NCBI GenBank assembly: GCA_023146255.1
Contig: JAGLCJ010000012.1
Span: forward strand, 95,637-159,636
Direction of reading: 5' to 3'
DNA: 64,000 nt
Source of the DNA: Alcanivoracaceae bacterium
GTDB taxonomy: Bacteria > Pseudomonadota > Gammaproteobacteria > Pseudomonadales > Alcanivoracaceae
Under the pieces are notes generated by a model. It did no database searches. It was not told the DNA's origin and saw only the letters and a program-made list of their open reading frames with translations. A program made the position numbers and the translations under genes. Below are positions 51,843 to 60,683 of the stretch, piece by piece. Numbering within the stretch: the stretch's first letter is position 1; each line of letters opens with the position of its first letter.

Positions 51843-54512
51843 CTATCTGATACGAACGCCTGATTCGAGATAATCAGAATGAACGATGGCCTCCGCTCGC
51901 GTTGATACACCGAGCTTGGCGAAGATATTTTTCAGGTGCCATTTGATCGTCGACAACGCCACGCCAGTCTGCTCGCTGATCGCCTGGTTTGACAGGCCAA
52001 GCCGCAGCAGCTGCAGGATTTCCTGCTCACGCTGGGTCAGCACCACATCTTCCGACGCGGACCGTGCATTTTCTTCAGCCGGCGCCTGAAGCAGGTCACC
52101 GAACATCTCAAGATAGATCGGCGGCACCTTGACCAGACCGGCCTGAATCGCCGCCATCAGCAGTTCACCCAATCCCGGCGCCTCATCAAAGACGGTGCGA
52201 TTAATACATTCCGGACCATGCTCGGCAAAGATTCGCCGCAACCATTCCATGGCCTGCTGCCGCTGCCCCTGCAGCGACAGCAGCACCGCCTGATTCGCTT
52301 CCACCACCACCAGACGCGCCATCACCCGATCGCGGCGTAGCACCGTCGCCAACCGCGAGAGTAGCTGGCTGGCCTCGTTGTACTGCTGCCGCGCCCGCAA
52401 CCACAACGCGGTGGCAAGGCCATAACGTTCCCAGCCTTCATCATAGGCAAGCGGATGGTCCCAGACGCCGCGTGCCAGACGTCGGCCAAGCTGATACTGG
52501 TCGGCAACCCGGTTCACCGATTGCATATCCGTGACAAACGACTGGCGCATGCTTTCGTGGGCCAGCTGGGCAACAAAGCGATCATACAGGCCGAGCTGCA
52601 ACACCCGATCCAGATGTGACATCAACCGCGTGGCACGACCCTCCTCGCCGCGAATATGCAGCAGTCGCACCAGCGTCAGATACGCCGCGTTGATCACTTC
52701 CGTGGCACAGGCCGAGCTGACCAGCGGGATCAGCTCCTCACAAAGCTGCAGGGCATCGTCGAGCATATTCTGTTCGTAACGCACCACGGCCATGGCGGTG
52801 GCGGCGTTGACCCAGGCCGGGCTCAGTCGTCGGCCCTGATCGTGGCGCCAGAACAGGTTAGTCGCGGATTGCACACTCTGGAGCATGCGACCGGAGTGAC
52901 GATCGCACAGCACCAGAATCAGATCGGCATAACTTTCCAGAAAGTGATAGCCAAGCTGGGCAAGAATATCCTTGGCACGTTGGGCATGCTCCAGCGCGGC
53001 CGGAAATTCCGCACGCAAAAGATGATGATAGGCAAGGATCGCCAACGAGAAAGCACGAATATCGTATTGCGATACTGCGCTCATCAGCATGGCGCGATCG
53101 GCGCTGAGACGGAAATTGGTTTCGTTCTGGAACAGCTGCAGCATCACTTCCAGAAACGGGCCGTGGCTGTCTTCAGCAAAGCGGCCGCTGATCTGCTCGC
53201 GCGGCAGCGACTCAAGCAAATCCATGTAGTAGCGCGCCTGATTGAACTTGCGGGTCAGAATCAGCCCGCATATCAGCAAAAAGCCGATGTCACTGTTGCG
53301 AACCACCTGCTCTTCCGGCAGCTCCGACACCCAGCGGATCAGGGTCGGAAACTCACCGGCCTTGGACCAGTGATCACAGCAATCCTGCAGCATGCTGACA
53401 AACAGCTCGTTATCATCGCTACGCTGCACATGATGCAGCGCCGCCTCATACTCACCGGCCACCATCAGCCAGCCGGCGGCAAAGCGATGCAGCTCCGGCA
53501 GTCGTTGCGGCTGCTCGATCTGCAAACGATTACGCAGGAATTCCTGAAACAGACCATGAAAGCGATACCAGCCCGGCTGCTCCGGTAACGGCTGGATAAA
53601 CAGCTCGCGGGTCAGCAGGCTTTCAATAATCAGCCCGGCATCGTTGCGGCCGGTCAGGATGTCGCACAGGGCGGGACAGAAGCGCTCGGTAATCGAACTG
53701 CACAACAGCAGATCTCGCTCCAGCGGCGGCAAGTCACGCAGCACAACCTGAGCAAAATATTCGATCAGGGCCGGATGGCTGGCACTGAACGTCAGGGCAT
53801 CACGGGTGTGGCGGTGATCATGCGCCAGCAGGGCAAAGCGGATACCCGCCAGCCAGCCCTCGGTCATCTGCATCAGCTGGCTGATGTCGGCATCGGTAAG
53901 TGGCCGCTGCAGGGTCAGTTCTGCCAGCGTTTTCAGTTCTTCCGCAGACAGATCCAGATCGTCACGGTCAATCACCCGCAACTGATCATTCAGTTGCAAT
54001 CGTGCCAGAGGCAGATCCGGCTGCACCCTCGATGACAGCAGCACCCGGACATGCGCCGGCAGCTTGTCGACCAACTGGGCAAACACTTCTTCTGTCAGGG
54101 TGCTTTTTACCAACTGGAAATCGTCCAGCACGATCACCAGCGGCGTACTGACCTGATGGAACGACTGCAACAGCGATTCCGCCACCGCATCGGCCGGCAG
54201 GGCAACATCGGCAACCAGCTGGTTATAGGAGAAGGTATCAAATGCCGGCACCGCCCGGCGCAGCGCTTCAAACCAGTGACGGAAAAACACCACCGGGCTG
54301 CTGTCGCTGGCCGATAAAGGCAGATATACCGTGGTTTTGTCGTCACTGTGCACCAGCCATTGCGTCAGCAATGTCGATTTGCCACTGCCGGCCGGCGCCA
54401 GCAACAGCGTCAGTGGCGCACCGGTACTGGCATCGAGTAACGTCAGCAGCCTGTCTCGTACGATCAGCCTGCTCTCGACGACGGAATAACTTCCTTTTTT
54501 CCATGAGGGCAT
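51843..54512 (-). CDS. MalT/AlkS-type LuxR-family ATP-dependent transcription activator
   Basis: The 889-aa protein has the layout of MalT: a STAND ATPase with Walker A (APAGSGKST, 39-47) and Walker B-like VIVLDDFQL, a long TPR-like helical sensor region, and a C-terminal LuxR HTH (LTQREQEILQLLRLGLSNQAI, then STIKWHLKNIFAKLGV). MalT-class activators such as AlkS bind a small ligand and ATP and then drive nearby operons. It lies between the peroxidase gene (same strand, downstream) and the divergent cytochrome gene, both preceded by the same palindrome, so it is probably their dedicated regulator. The inducer is unknown. Confidence 0.9.
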   Translation of the reverse strand: MPSWKKGSYSVVESRLIVRDRLLTLLDASTGAPLTLLLAPAGSGKSTLLTQWLVHSDDKTTVYLPLSASDSSPVVFFRHWFEALRRAVPAFDTFSYNQLVADVALPADAVAESLLQSFHQVSTPLVIVLDDFQLVKSTLTEEVFAQLVDKLPAHVRVLLSSRVQPDLPLARLQLNDQLRVIDRDDLDLSAEELKTLAELTLQRPLTDADISQLMQMTEGWLAGIRFALLAHDHRHTRDALTFSASHPALIEYFAQVVLRDLPPLERDLLLCSSITERFCPALCDILTGRNDAGLIIESLLTRELFIQPLPEQPGWYRFHGLFQEFLRNRLQIEQPQRLPELHRFAAGWLMVAGEYEAALHHVQRSDDNELFVSMLQDCCDHWSKAGEFPTLIRWVSELPEEQVVRNSDIGFLLICGLILTRKFNQARYYMDLLESLPREQISGRFAEDSHGPFLEVMLQLFQNETNFRLSADRAMLMSAVSQYDIRAFSLAILAYHHLLRAEFPAALEHAQRAKDILAQLGYHFLESYADLILVLCDRHSGRMLQSVQSATNLFWRHDQGRRLSPAWVNAATAMAVVRYEQNMLDDALQLCEELIPLVSSACATEVINAAYLTLVRLLHIRGEEGRATRLMSHLDRVLQLGLYDRFVAQLAHESMRQSFVTDMQSVNRVADQYQLGRRLARGVWDHPLAYDEGWERYGLATALWLRARQQYNEASQLLSRLATVLRRDRVMARLVVVEANQAVLLSLQGQRQQAMEWLRRIFAEHGPECINRTVFDEAPGLGELLMAAIQAGLVKVPPIYLEMFGDLLQAPAEENARSASEDVVLTQREQEILQLLRLGLSNQAISEQTGVALSTIKWHLKNIFAKLGVSTRAEAIVHSDYLESGVRIR

Positions 54513-54583
54513 AATCTTTTCTTCTTATTATTGTTTTCTATCTGCACAAACGTTAGCACAAACGTACTGACACTGTATGTGAT

Positions 54584-54601
54584 CCCCTACTCAGGAGGGG
54601 G
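54584..54601. promoter_or_regulatory. Putative regulator-binding palindrome, site B
   Basis: CCCCT-ACTCAGG-AGGGGG lies about 70 nt upstream of the cytochrome start and 80 nt upstream of the divergent regulator start, suitable for coordinate control of both. It matches site A at 16 of 18 positions. Confidence 0.65.
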
Positions 54602-54661
54602 CGACTTTGACTTTCACAAGGAGCAAGGTCTGTCCTCGGCTAACCCCTTCCGGAGCAGACA

Positions 54662-56980
54662 ATGAAAACAACATCACGACTCGGAATGATCGCCGCCCCG
54701 CTGCTATTGGCAGGTTGTCTCGGCGAGTCGGTCGGCGAATTTCCGAAACAGGAAAAGCTGTGCGATTTTGACGCCGCCCGCGAGGCAGTGCGCGCTGCAT
54801 CCGCGGCGCATTTCCCGCAGCCACAGGTCAGCGAGATGCTGGTGAACGGTTCCCCGGTCTGGTCATCAGGCAGCCCCGGCGCCGCTATCGTCCTGCGTCC
54901 GCGCGATCTGGTGACCCTGCGCGGCAGCGGTTTCGGGGGTGGCCCGGATATCGACTTCAGCAAGATCATGATCGGCAACACCCGGGTACTGGAAACCGAT
55001 TTGCGCATGTTCGAACAACGTCTTGATCTGGGCAAACAGGTTAACTTCGAGATTCCGCAAACTCACAGCACCTGGGACAAGGACATCGTCAGCTGGCAAG
55101 ACGATGAAGTGACATTCCATGTGCCCGAACATGCCAGTGGTGGGCCGCTGCAACTGCAGGTACAGAAACGCACCGGCTGGCTGGAATCCATGATTCGTCC
55201 CGGCGAGCCGCATAACGTCATTGATGCGCAAACGGCTCGTATTACCGATCCGGAGTTTTCCCACGAATGTGACGTCGTTTCACTTCTCAGTGAGGAAACC
55301 AAAGCGATCACGCCGATTGATGTGAGTGTCGACAACCCGGCAATGGAATCGTTACTACGCTATGGCCGCGAAATTTTCTGGTCCTATGATTTCAACGTCG
55401 GCCTTGCCCATTCGGTGCGCAACCTCGACTGGACCAAAATCTTCAACTACAAAACCCGCGATCCGATTACCCGCAATATGGCCGACCCGAATCTGCTGTT
55501 CGGTGCCTACAAGACCAACCCGGCACAGGTGCCGGACGAAGCCTGGAAAGAGGTTTACTTTGATCCTTACCCGCAGCCCAATCCGATTCCAGGCCTGCTG
55601 ACGGTGGAGCCGCAGCTGACCGAGGGTAATACCCGTGACAGCGGCTGGGTTGGCTATCGCTACGCCGAATCAAGCCATCCTTATGTCGGCCGCGGCGAAC
55701 GCATCGGTTTCAACTGCGCGTCCTGCCACGGCTATCAGATCAGCTATGAAGCCGCGCCCGGCGAACTCGTCACCCGGGTGTTCCCCGGCTTGCCGAATCC
55801 GCGCTGGAGTATGAAATGGGCAGTACTGGGCGACAAGCTCGGCACCACCACGGCCACTTTTGACGGCATCAGCGCGGAAGAGTCCGGGCCGAGCTGGGCA
55901 TCCGGCAAGGCGAAGATCGACAAGACCATGCTGCTGTACCACATGCCCGCCGGCACCGGCGAACACAACATCGTTCGCCTGTCTGATGAAGGCAGCAAAA
56001 CCGACAACGACTATCAGTTCTCGCCGATCGTGATTCCGAACGTCACCAACTACATGGCGATTCGCCGGTCACTATCACACACCGAGTCCTATGTCGGTTT
56101 TGAAGGCTCCTACATTCATTCCGAAGAACCCGACGGCGCCACCGGCTCGATGAACAAGGAAGGGCTGCAGGCACTGACGGCTTACATGACCACGCTGGAC
56201 GAGCACGACAGCGATCTGATCAACGTCGGCTTGTATCGCTGGCTGAAGAGCACTGGCCAGCTCGGTGCACAAACCGGCAACGCCGGCATCAGTGAAGGCG
56301 AGTTTGTTGCACAGGGCTGGCAGAACTTTGCTGGCGTACAAGACGCCGTCAATGCCGGTCAGGCTGCCTATGATCGCGACTGCGGCAGCTGCCATAACGA
56401 TCACCTTGGCGCCAACACCAACGAGCGTATGTTCCGCCTGGACGAAGTCGGTCGCTTCTTTGCCCCGACCATCTACCAGAAAGATCAGCAATCAATCCGC
56501 GCCAGCTTCCTGCGCAACATGTACTGGGTGCAGTCACGCGGCCTGCTGAGCGACGGCCACGTGCGCAACGTCGAAGATCTGGTCAACCCGCAGCGCTGCC
56601 AGACCGGTTCGCCGCTGTATACCCAGTACTACACCCTGCATGCGCCAGCGCGACCGCCACTGGGCAGTGCCGACCAGCCGGCCAACTGGCCGGACCTGAA
56701 CCGCAAGGGTGATGTGTTCCGCGTGCCGCGCAGCGAGGAGAAATGGTTTGATCCGGTGCCAGCGCAGCGCAACCGCTTTATCGAACGGCACAAGTACTTC
56801 AGCAAAGTCGGCTGGGACAGCAAGCACTACTTCTGGGATTACCAGAAAATGCGTGCCGAGTATGGTCCGGCGGAAATGGGCACTCCCGGCCCCATCGGTC
56901 TGCCAGCCACACCGCACCCGTGGTGTGCAGCCAGCAGCAGCGATGTCATGCCACTGGTGCAATATGTACTAACGTTGTAG
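54662..56980 (+). CDS. Diheme c-type cytochrome lipoprotein with IPT-like N-terminal domain
   Basis: The 772-aa protein begins with a lipoprotein signal (LLLAGC, C19). Residues about 60-180 contain an IPT/TIG-like stretch (VLRPRDLVTLRGSGFGGGPD). Two c-haem sites follow, C352-ASCH and C574-GSCH, about 220 residues apart; this large spacing recalls diheme oxygenases and peroxidases of the RoxA/MauG class, but membership is not established. It is exported and anchored in the envelope. The GGAGCAGACA upstream fits translation. Its stop codon TAG comes from repeat copy 4. It may pass electrons to, or cooperate with, the divergently encoded haem oxygenase. Confidence 0.8.
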   Translation: MKTTSRLGMIAAPLLLAGCLGESVGEFPKQEKLCDFDAAREAVRAASAAHFPQPQVSEMLVNGSPVWSSGSPGAAIVLRPRDLVTLRGSGFGGGPDIDFSKIMIGNTRVLETDLRMFEQRLDLGKQVNFEIPQTHSTWDKDIVSWQDDEVTFHVPEHASGGPLQLQVQKRTGWLESMIRPGEPHNVIDAQTARITDPEFSHECDVVSLLSEETKAITPIDVSVDNPAMESLLRYGREIFWSYDFNVGLAHSVRNLDWTKIFNYKTRDPITRNMADPNLLFGAYKTNPAQVPDEAWKEVYFDPYPQPNPIPGLLTVEPQLTEGNTRDSGWVGYRYAESSHPYVGRGERIGFNCASCHGYQISYEAAPGELVTRVFPGLPNPRWSMKWAVLGDKLGTTTATFDGISAEESGPSWASGKAKIDKTMLLYHMPAGTGEHNIVRLSDEGSKTDNDYQFSPIVIPNVTNYMAIRRSLSHTESYVGFEGSYIHSEEPDGATGSMNKEGLQALTAYMTTLDEHDSDLINVGLYRWLKSTGQLGAQTGNAGISEGEFVAQGWQNFAGVQDAVNAGQAAYDRDCGSCHNDHLGANTNERMFRLDEVGRFFAPTIYQKDQQSIRASFLRNMYWVQSRGLLSDGHVRNVEDLVNPQRCQTGSPLYTQYYTLHAPARPPLGSADQPANWPDLNRKGDVFRVPRSEEKWFDPVPAQRNRFIERHKYFSKVGWDSKHYFWDYQKMRAEYGPAEMGTPGPIGLPATPHPWCAASSSDVMPLVQYVLTL

Positions 56981-57063
56981 GAGCGGTCGACCGACCGCGA
57001 TTTCTCTGAACGTTTGCCGTCGATCGCGCTGAAAATACTTCGTCGTCGATCGACGGCTCCTAC
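56977..57063. repeat. GTAGGAG...CTCCTAC palindromic repeat, copy 4
   Basis: GTAGGAGCGGTCGACCGACC at the left and GTCGATCGACGGCTCCTAC at the right flank a middle stem (CCGTCGATCGCG). The left end gives the TAG stop of the cytochrome gene and the right end gives the TAG stop of the convergent exonuclease gene, so the repeat exactly joins two gene ends. It probably also acts as terminator. Confidence 0.87.
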
Positions 57064-57665
57064 GAGGAATGTGGCGCAGTACTGCGCACCAGCGCCTTGC
57101 CGGTTCTCTGGTAGCGGGCGAGAAAATCCTCTGCCTGCCATTCATGCGGGTACAACTCGGAAAGATCACGCTGCATTTTCATAAATAGGTGCGCGGTCAT
57201 GGCCGCATCCGCCAGCGCGCGGTGATGCCGGCCCTCCACCGGGATTCGGTGCAGCTCTACCAGTGTCGCCAGCTTGTGATTCGGCGCCCAGGGGTACAGC
57301 CGCCGGCCGATCAGAACCGTGCAGAGAAAATCGCGCTGGCAGGGCGCGCCACACAGATCGAGCTCATACTCCCAGAAGCGCCGGTCGAAGCTGGCATTGT
57401 GAGCCACCGGGGTCGATACCCCAACAAACTCACGTACCACCTGCATCACCTCATCCGGCGGCGGCGCGGTGCGCACCATGGCTGGAGTGATACCGGTCAG
57501 CGCAGTGATAAAGGCCGGCACCCGTCCGCCCGGGTTCATCAGGCTGGCGAACTGGTCAACGATCACCCCGTCCTCTACCAGTACCGCCGCCACTTCCAGG
57601 GCGCGGCCGCCCTGGCCGGGCATCTGGCCGTTGGTTTCAAAATCGATTACCGCGTAACGCGTCAT
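57060..57665 (-). CDS. DnaQ-type 3'-5' exonuclease
   Basis: The 201-aa protein has the DEDDh exonuclease motifs: Exo I AVIDFETNG (Asp/Glu), Exo II VAHNASFDRRFWEYEL and Exo III EGRHHRALADA. It matches stand-alone ribonuclease-T/DnaQ-like exonucleases, not the polymerase epsilon subunit (no long C-terminal tail). The nucleic-acid substrate is unknown. The stop codon is within repeat copy 4, and it is convergent with the cytochrome gene. Confidence 0.85.
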   Translation of the reverse strand: MTRYAVIDFETNGQMPGQGGRALEVAAVLVEDGVIVDQFASLMNPGGRVPAFITALTGITPAMVRTAPPPDEVMQVVREFVGVSTPVAHNASFDRRFWEYELDLCGAPCQRDFLCTVLIGRRLYPWAPNHKLATLVELHRIPVEGRHHRALADAAMTAHLFMKMQRDLSELYPHEWQAEDFLARYQRTGKALVRSTAPHSS

Positions 57666-57714
57666 CAGAAGCTTCCGTTAATTCGGGACAATTCCCCATA
57701 GACTATATGGTCTT

Positions 57715-57728
57715 TTGATCCAGATCAG
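57715..57728. promoter_or_regulatory. ANR/FNR-like site upstream of ompW
   Basis: TTGATCCAGATCAG matches nine of ten conserved bases of the FNR/ANR consensus TTGAT-N4-ATCAA. It lies 57 nt before the OmpW start, consistent with oxygen-responsive control known for OmpW/OprG homologues. Confidence 0.6.
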
Positions 57729-57784
57729 TCTCCCCGCGGGTGGACTGCGCAAACTGGCAGGGCATCTTAATACGAGGAGTCCCC

Positions 57785-58429
57785 ATGAGCATTCTGCGTC
57801 CCACCCTGCTTGCTGTTGCTGTGTCCTGTTTCGCCCTGCCGGCCTTTGCCTATGAAGCCGGTGACGTGATCGTCCGCTTCGGCCCGGCTCTGGTCGCGCC
57901 GGACAGCGAGTCAAACCCGGATCTGGTGGAAGTCGACAACGGTGTCGGCTTCGGTATCAGTGCCACCTATATGGTGCACAACAATGTCGGCGTTGAACTG
58001 CTTGGCGCCCTGCCCTTCGAGCACGACCTGAACGGTAGTGGCGCGCTGGCCGGGGTCGACGTTGGCTCCACCGAGCACCTGCCGCCGACCCTGCTGGTGA
58101 ACTACTACCCGAACGTCAGCGAAAAATTCCAGCCGTTTGTTGGTGTCGGCTTCAACTACACCATGTTCTTCCGCGAGAAGACCGACCCGGAACTGGCTGC
58201 GGCTCTGGGTGGCACCACTTCAGATCTGTCACTGAGCGATTCCAAGGGCATTGCCTATGAAGTCGGCTTTGATGTGCCGCTGAAGGACAATCTGGTGTTC
58301 ACTGCCAGTGCCTGGAATGTGGATATCGACACCACCGCACGGGTGAAAGTGGATGGCGCGACTGCCGCGGTGATTGATGTTGAGATTGATCCGTGGGTGT
58401 ATATGGTCGGGGTGGGCTTTACCTTCTGA
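57785..58429 (+). CDS. ompW: OmpW-family outer-membrane protein
   Basis: The 214-aa protein has a signal peptide (LLAVAVSCFALPAFA) and the OmpW pattern: GDVIVRFGPALVAPDS at the mature start, VHNNVGVELLGALPFEHDL, HLPPTLLVNYYPN and ending in VGVGFTF with terminal Phe. OmpW/OprG form small 8-stranded barrels for hydrophobic molecules. The ATG at 57785 has GAGGAG upstream and opens the signal peptide; 57740 is rejected. An ANR/FNR-like site lies upstream. Confidence 0.94.
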   Translation: MSILRPTLLAVAVSCFALPAFAYEAGDVIVRFGPALVAPDSESNPDLVEVDNGVGFGISATYMVHNNVGVELLGALPFEHDLNGSGALAGVDVGSTEHLPPTLLVNYYPNVSEKFQPFVGVGFNYTMFFREKTDPELAAALGGTTSDLSLSDSKGIAYEVGFDVPLKDNLVFTASAWNVDIDTTARVKVDGATAAVIDVEIDPWVYMVGVGFTF

Positions 58430-58487
58430 ACCACACACATTCCAGCATGCTAGTATCGCGGCTATCTACTGATAGCCGCGAGCCGCC

Positions 58488-59360
58488 ATGAAGCCCGTAT
58501 ACGAAGCCGAAAACGCCCTCGACGCCAATCTTGCCAAAGGCATCCTTAATCAGATGGGCATTGGTGCTGTAATCAAAGGCGAGTACCTGCAGGGTGGCAT
58601 CGGCGACATTCCGTTAGCCGGGCTGGTGACCGTTATGGTCGAAGATGCTGACGAGCGGCCGGCTCGTGAAGTACTGCAGCGCTGGCAGAACGGCGAACTC
58701 ACTCTGGATACCGAGCACACAGAGCATCATTTACCCCTGCAGGCTAACCATCCGGCGCCTGTCACGGCCGGGCAACCGTTCAGCAGAACCATCGCCGCCT
58801 TTCTGATCGGCGCAGTCATAGCCGGCACTGCTGTTCATCTCTGGTACAAGACACCGCAGTTCAGCTACGGCATTGATATCGATGGTGATGGCGTAGAAGA
58901 CACTTATCTGCACTGGCAAGGCGATTATCTCGATCGGGAAGATCTCGACCGCGATCAGGATGGCAAACTGGATGGCGTTCGTCACTATGATAGTCGCGGC
59001 ATCCTGAGCTCATGGCAGTACGACAATGATTTTGATGGCCGGCACGAGGTCTCAGGTCGTATCGTCCGCGCGGGCCTCAGCTATGAGGATACAGATCAGG
59101 ATGGCGATGGTGTCGCAGATTCCCGCAATCACTTTTACCAGAGCGTTTACACCATGACCGAATTCTATGCAGAAGACGGCCAGCAGGTTATCAAGCGATT
59201 TATTTATCGGGATAAAGGCGTAACTTATGTCGAGCTCGATAGTGACGGGGACGGCAGCATGGACATCTTCCATATCTACAACGATATTGACGAAATCGAT
59301 ACAGTTTTCGACAGCCGCGCAGCGCTAATGGAGGAAGTCTCCAGACGTCAGCGCCAATAA
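58488..59360 (+). CDS. DUF2007 protein with membrane helix and Asp-rich repeats
   Basis: The 290-aa protein has an N-terminal DUF2007-like domain (VYEAENALDANLAKGILNQMG to VMVEDADERPAREVL), a Pro-containing linker and one transmembrane helix (about 100-118). The C-terminal half then carries at least five Asp-rich DxDxDG-type segments (DIDGDGVED, DLDRDQDGKLDG, DNDFDG, DTDQDGDGVAD, DSDGDGSMD), each spaced by 20-40 residues, resembling EF-hand or thrombospondin-like calcium sites. Function is unknown; a calcium-sensing envelope protein is an inference. It is the only gene between ompW and the DUF2505 gene. Confidence 0.75.
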   Translation: MKPVYEAENALDANLAKGILNQMGIGAVIKGEYLQGGIGDIPLAGLVTVMVEDADERPAREVLQRWQNGELTLDTEHTEHHLPLQANHPAPVTAGQPFSRTIAAFLIGAVIAGTAVHLWYKTPQFSYGIDIDGDGVEDTYLHWQGDYLDREDLDRDQDGKLDGVRHYDSRGILSSWQYDNDFDGRHEVSGRIVRAGLSYEDTDQDGDGVADSRNHFYQSVYTMTEFYAEDGQQVIKRFIYRDKGVTYVELDSDGDGSMDIFHIYNDIDEIDTVFDSRAALMEEVSRRQRQ

Positions 59361-59386
59361 CCAGTGATCGGTGGCACGCTCACCTG

Positions 59387-59890
59387 TCACGCGTACTTCC
59401 CGATTACCCGCTCCATAGCCTCGTGCGTAGCAGCCGAGTCCTTCTCGAACTTGGCACGCAGATCACGGGAAAGCACCTCGGCAAGCTTGTTGCCAACAAA
59501 GGGAATCTGCACTTTGGTAGTGAAGTTGAGCACCAGTGTCGAAGCGTCCCCTTCCTCCACCATGTGCATGGCGCAATTGATTTCCGCAGGCATGCCCTTG
59601 AAGCGAATCTCGATATGGCCGGTGCGGCTGGCGTAATTCCAGCTGTCTGACTGGATCAGGGTAATGGTGTGCGGCACATATTTTCGAGCAAAGGCCGGTA
59701 TCGGTACATCCACCTGCACCTCACGGCTGATGGTGATGCGTGAATCCGCGTCCGTCTGAATATCTTCCAGCACATTGATGTCAGTGGCGCCGGAGCGGGC
59801 GTATTTTTCCAGGAAGTAATCCTTGTCACTGAAAACCTTCAGCAACGTCTCCGCCGGGTACTGATAATTTTTCTTTTCCTGGAACTGCAT
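59387..59890 (-). CDS. DUF2505 family protein (SRPBCC-like)
   Basis: This 167-aa protein matches DUF2505: FQEKKNYQYPAETLLKVFSDKDYFLEKY at the start, REVQVDVPIPAFARKYVP, and the ending GNKLAEVLSRDLRAKFEKD. The fold is expected to be a hydrophobic-ligand-binding START/SRPBCC cup. It has no signal peptide. It is divergent from a TetR gene with a palindrome between, so TetR may control it. The ligand is unknown. Confidence 0.85.
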   Translation of the reverse strand: MQFQEKKNYQYPAETLLKVFSDKDYFLEKYARSGATDINVLEDIQTDADSRITISREVQVDVPIPAFARKYVPHTITLIQSDSWNYASRTGHIEIRFKGMPAEINCAMHMVEEGDASTLVLNFTTKVQIPFVGNKLAEVLSRDLRAKFEKDSAATHEAMERVIGKYA

Positions 59891-59911
59891 GGCGTGTCCC
59901 CCGATTTTGGT

Positions 59912-59927
59912 GTAACAATGGTGTTAC
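59912..59927. promoter_or_regulatory. Candidate TetR operator between divergent genes
   Basis: GTAAC-AATGGT-GTTAC is a short palindrome between the DUF2505 gene (start 59890) and the TetR gene (start 60014). It is close to the DUF2505 start, where repressor binding would block transcription. The arms are only 5 bp, so the call is weak. Confidence 0.4.
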
Positions 59928-60013
59928 GTTTAATTGAAGGGCGCATTGCCCCTGTGGCCTGACACGCCGGGCCACAGGGCCATCGGATTCATCACCTCAA
60001 GGAGAGTCGTGTC

Positions 60014-60661
60014 GTGAACAAGCAGGACCAGCCTGACTTCAGCGCGCATCGAAGCCGCGGCCGACCGCCCATGCGCGGGCCGGCGCTGGATGCCCGTCGC
60101 GCTGGCGTGCTGGCCGCAGCCGCGGAGCTGGTCGGCAACATGGACTCCCGGTATCTGTCTGTGGAGCAGCTGATCCAGGCTGCCGGCACCTCGCGGCCGA
60201 CCTTCTATCGCTGGTTCCCCGGCGGCCTGTCGCAGGTGATGGAACTGTTGATGGCTGAAGCGAACGCTGATCTGCTGAACCGGATCATGACCGTGATCCA
60301 GCTTGATGCGCCGTTGGAACAGCGAATCACACTCGGCATTGCCCGCTACTTCGACTGGGCCCGGGAAACCGGCCCACTGGCGAAGGCGATCTACCGCGAA
60401 GCCTTCGACCCTGCCTCACCGGCCAGCCACTACCGCCGGCAGACGCTGGCCAGCGTGAAGCAGCTTTTTCTGCAGCAGGCAAAACTGCTTGGCTTGAACA
60501 ATGTCACGCCACTCATGATTGAAACCCTGGTCGGCTGGATTGAAACAGCGATGTTTACCCTGATGCAGTATTACCCGGTAAGCGAGCAGCAGGCTGCGGA
60601 GCAGGCGCGATTCACGGCGGCGATGGTGTTGGCGATGGTCGAGGAAATGCGGCGCAGCTGA
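60014..60661 (+). CDS. TetR-family regulator
   Basis: The 215-aa protein begins at a GTG with AAGGAGAG ten bases before. Residues about 25-70 form the TetR HTH (GVLAAAAELVGNMDS, then SVEQLIQAAGTSRPTFYRWF), followed by a helical ligand-binding domain. It diverges from the DUF2505 gene and may regulate it and itself. The inducer is unknown. Confidence 0.88.
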   Translation: MNKQDQPDFSAHRSRGRPPMRGPALDARRAGVLAAAAELVGNMDSRYLSVEQLIQAAGTSRPTFYRWFPGGLSQVMELLMAEANADLLNRIMTVIQLDAPLEQRITLGIARYFDWARETGPLAKAIYREAFDPASPASHYRRQTLASVKQLFLQQAKLLGLNNVTPLMIETLVGWIETAMFTLMQYYPVSEQQAAEQARFTAAMVLAMVEEMRRS

Positions 60662-60683
60662 ATACTCCGGCGTGTAGCCGGCG

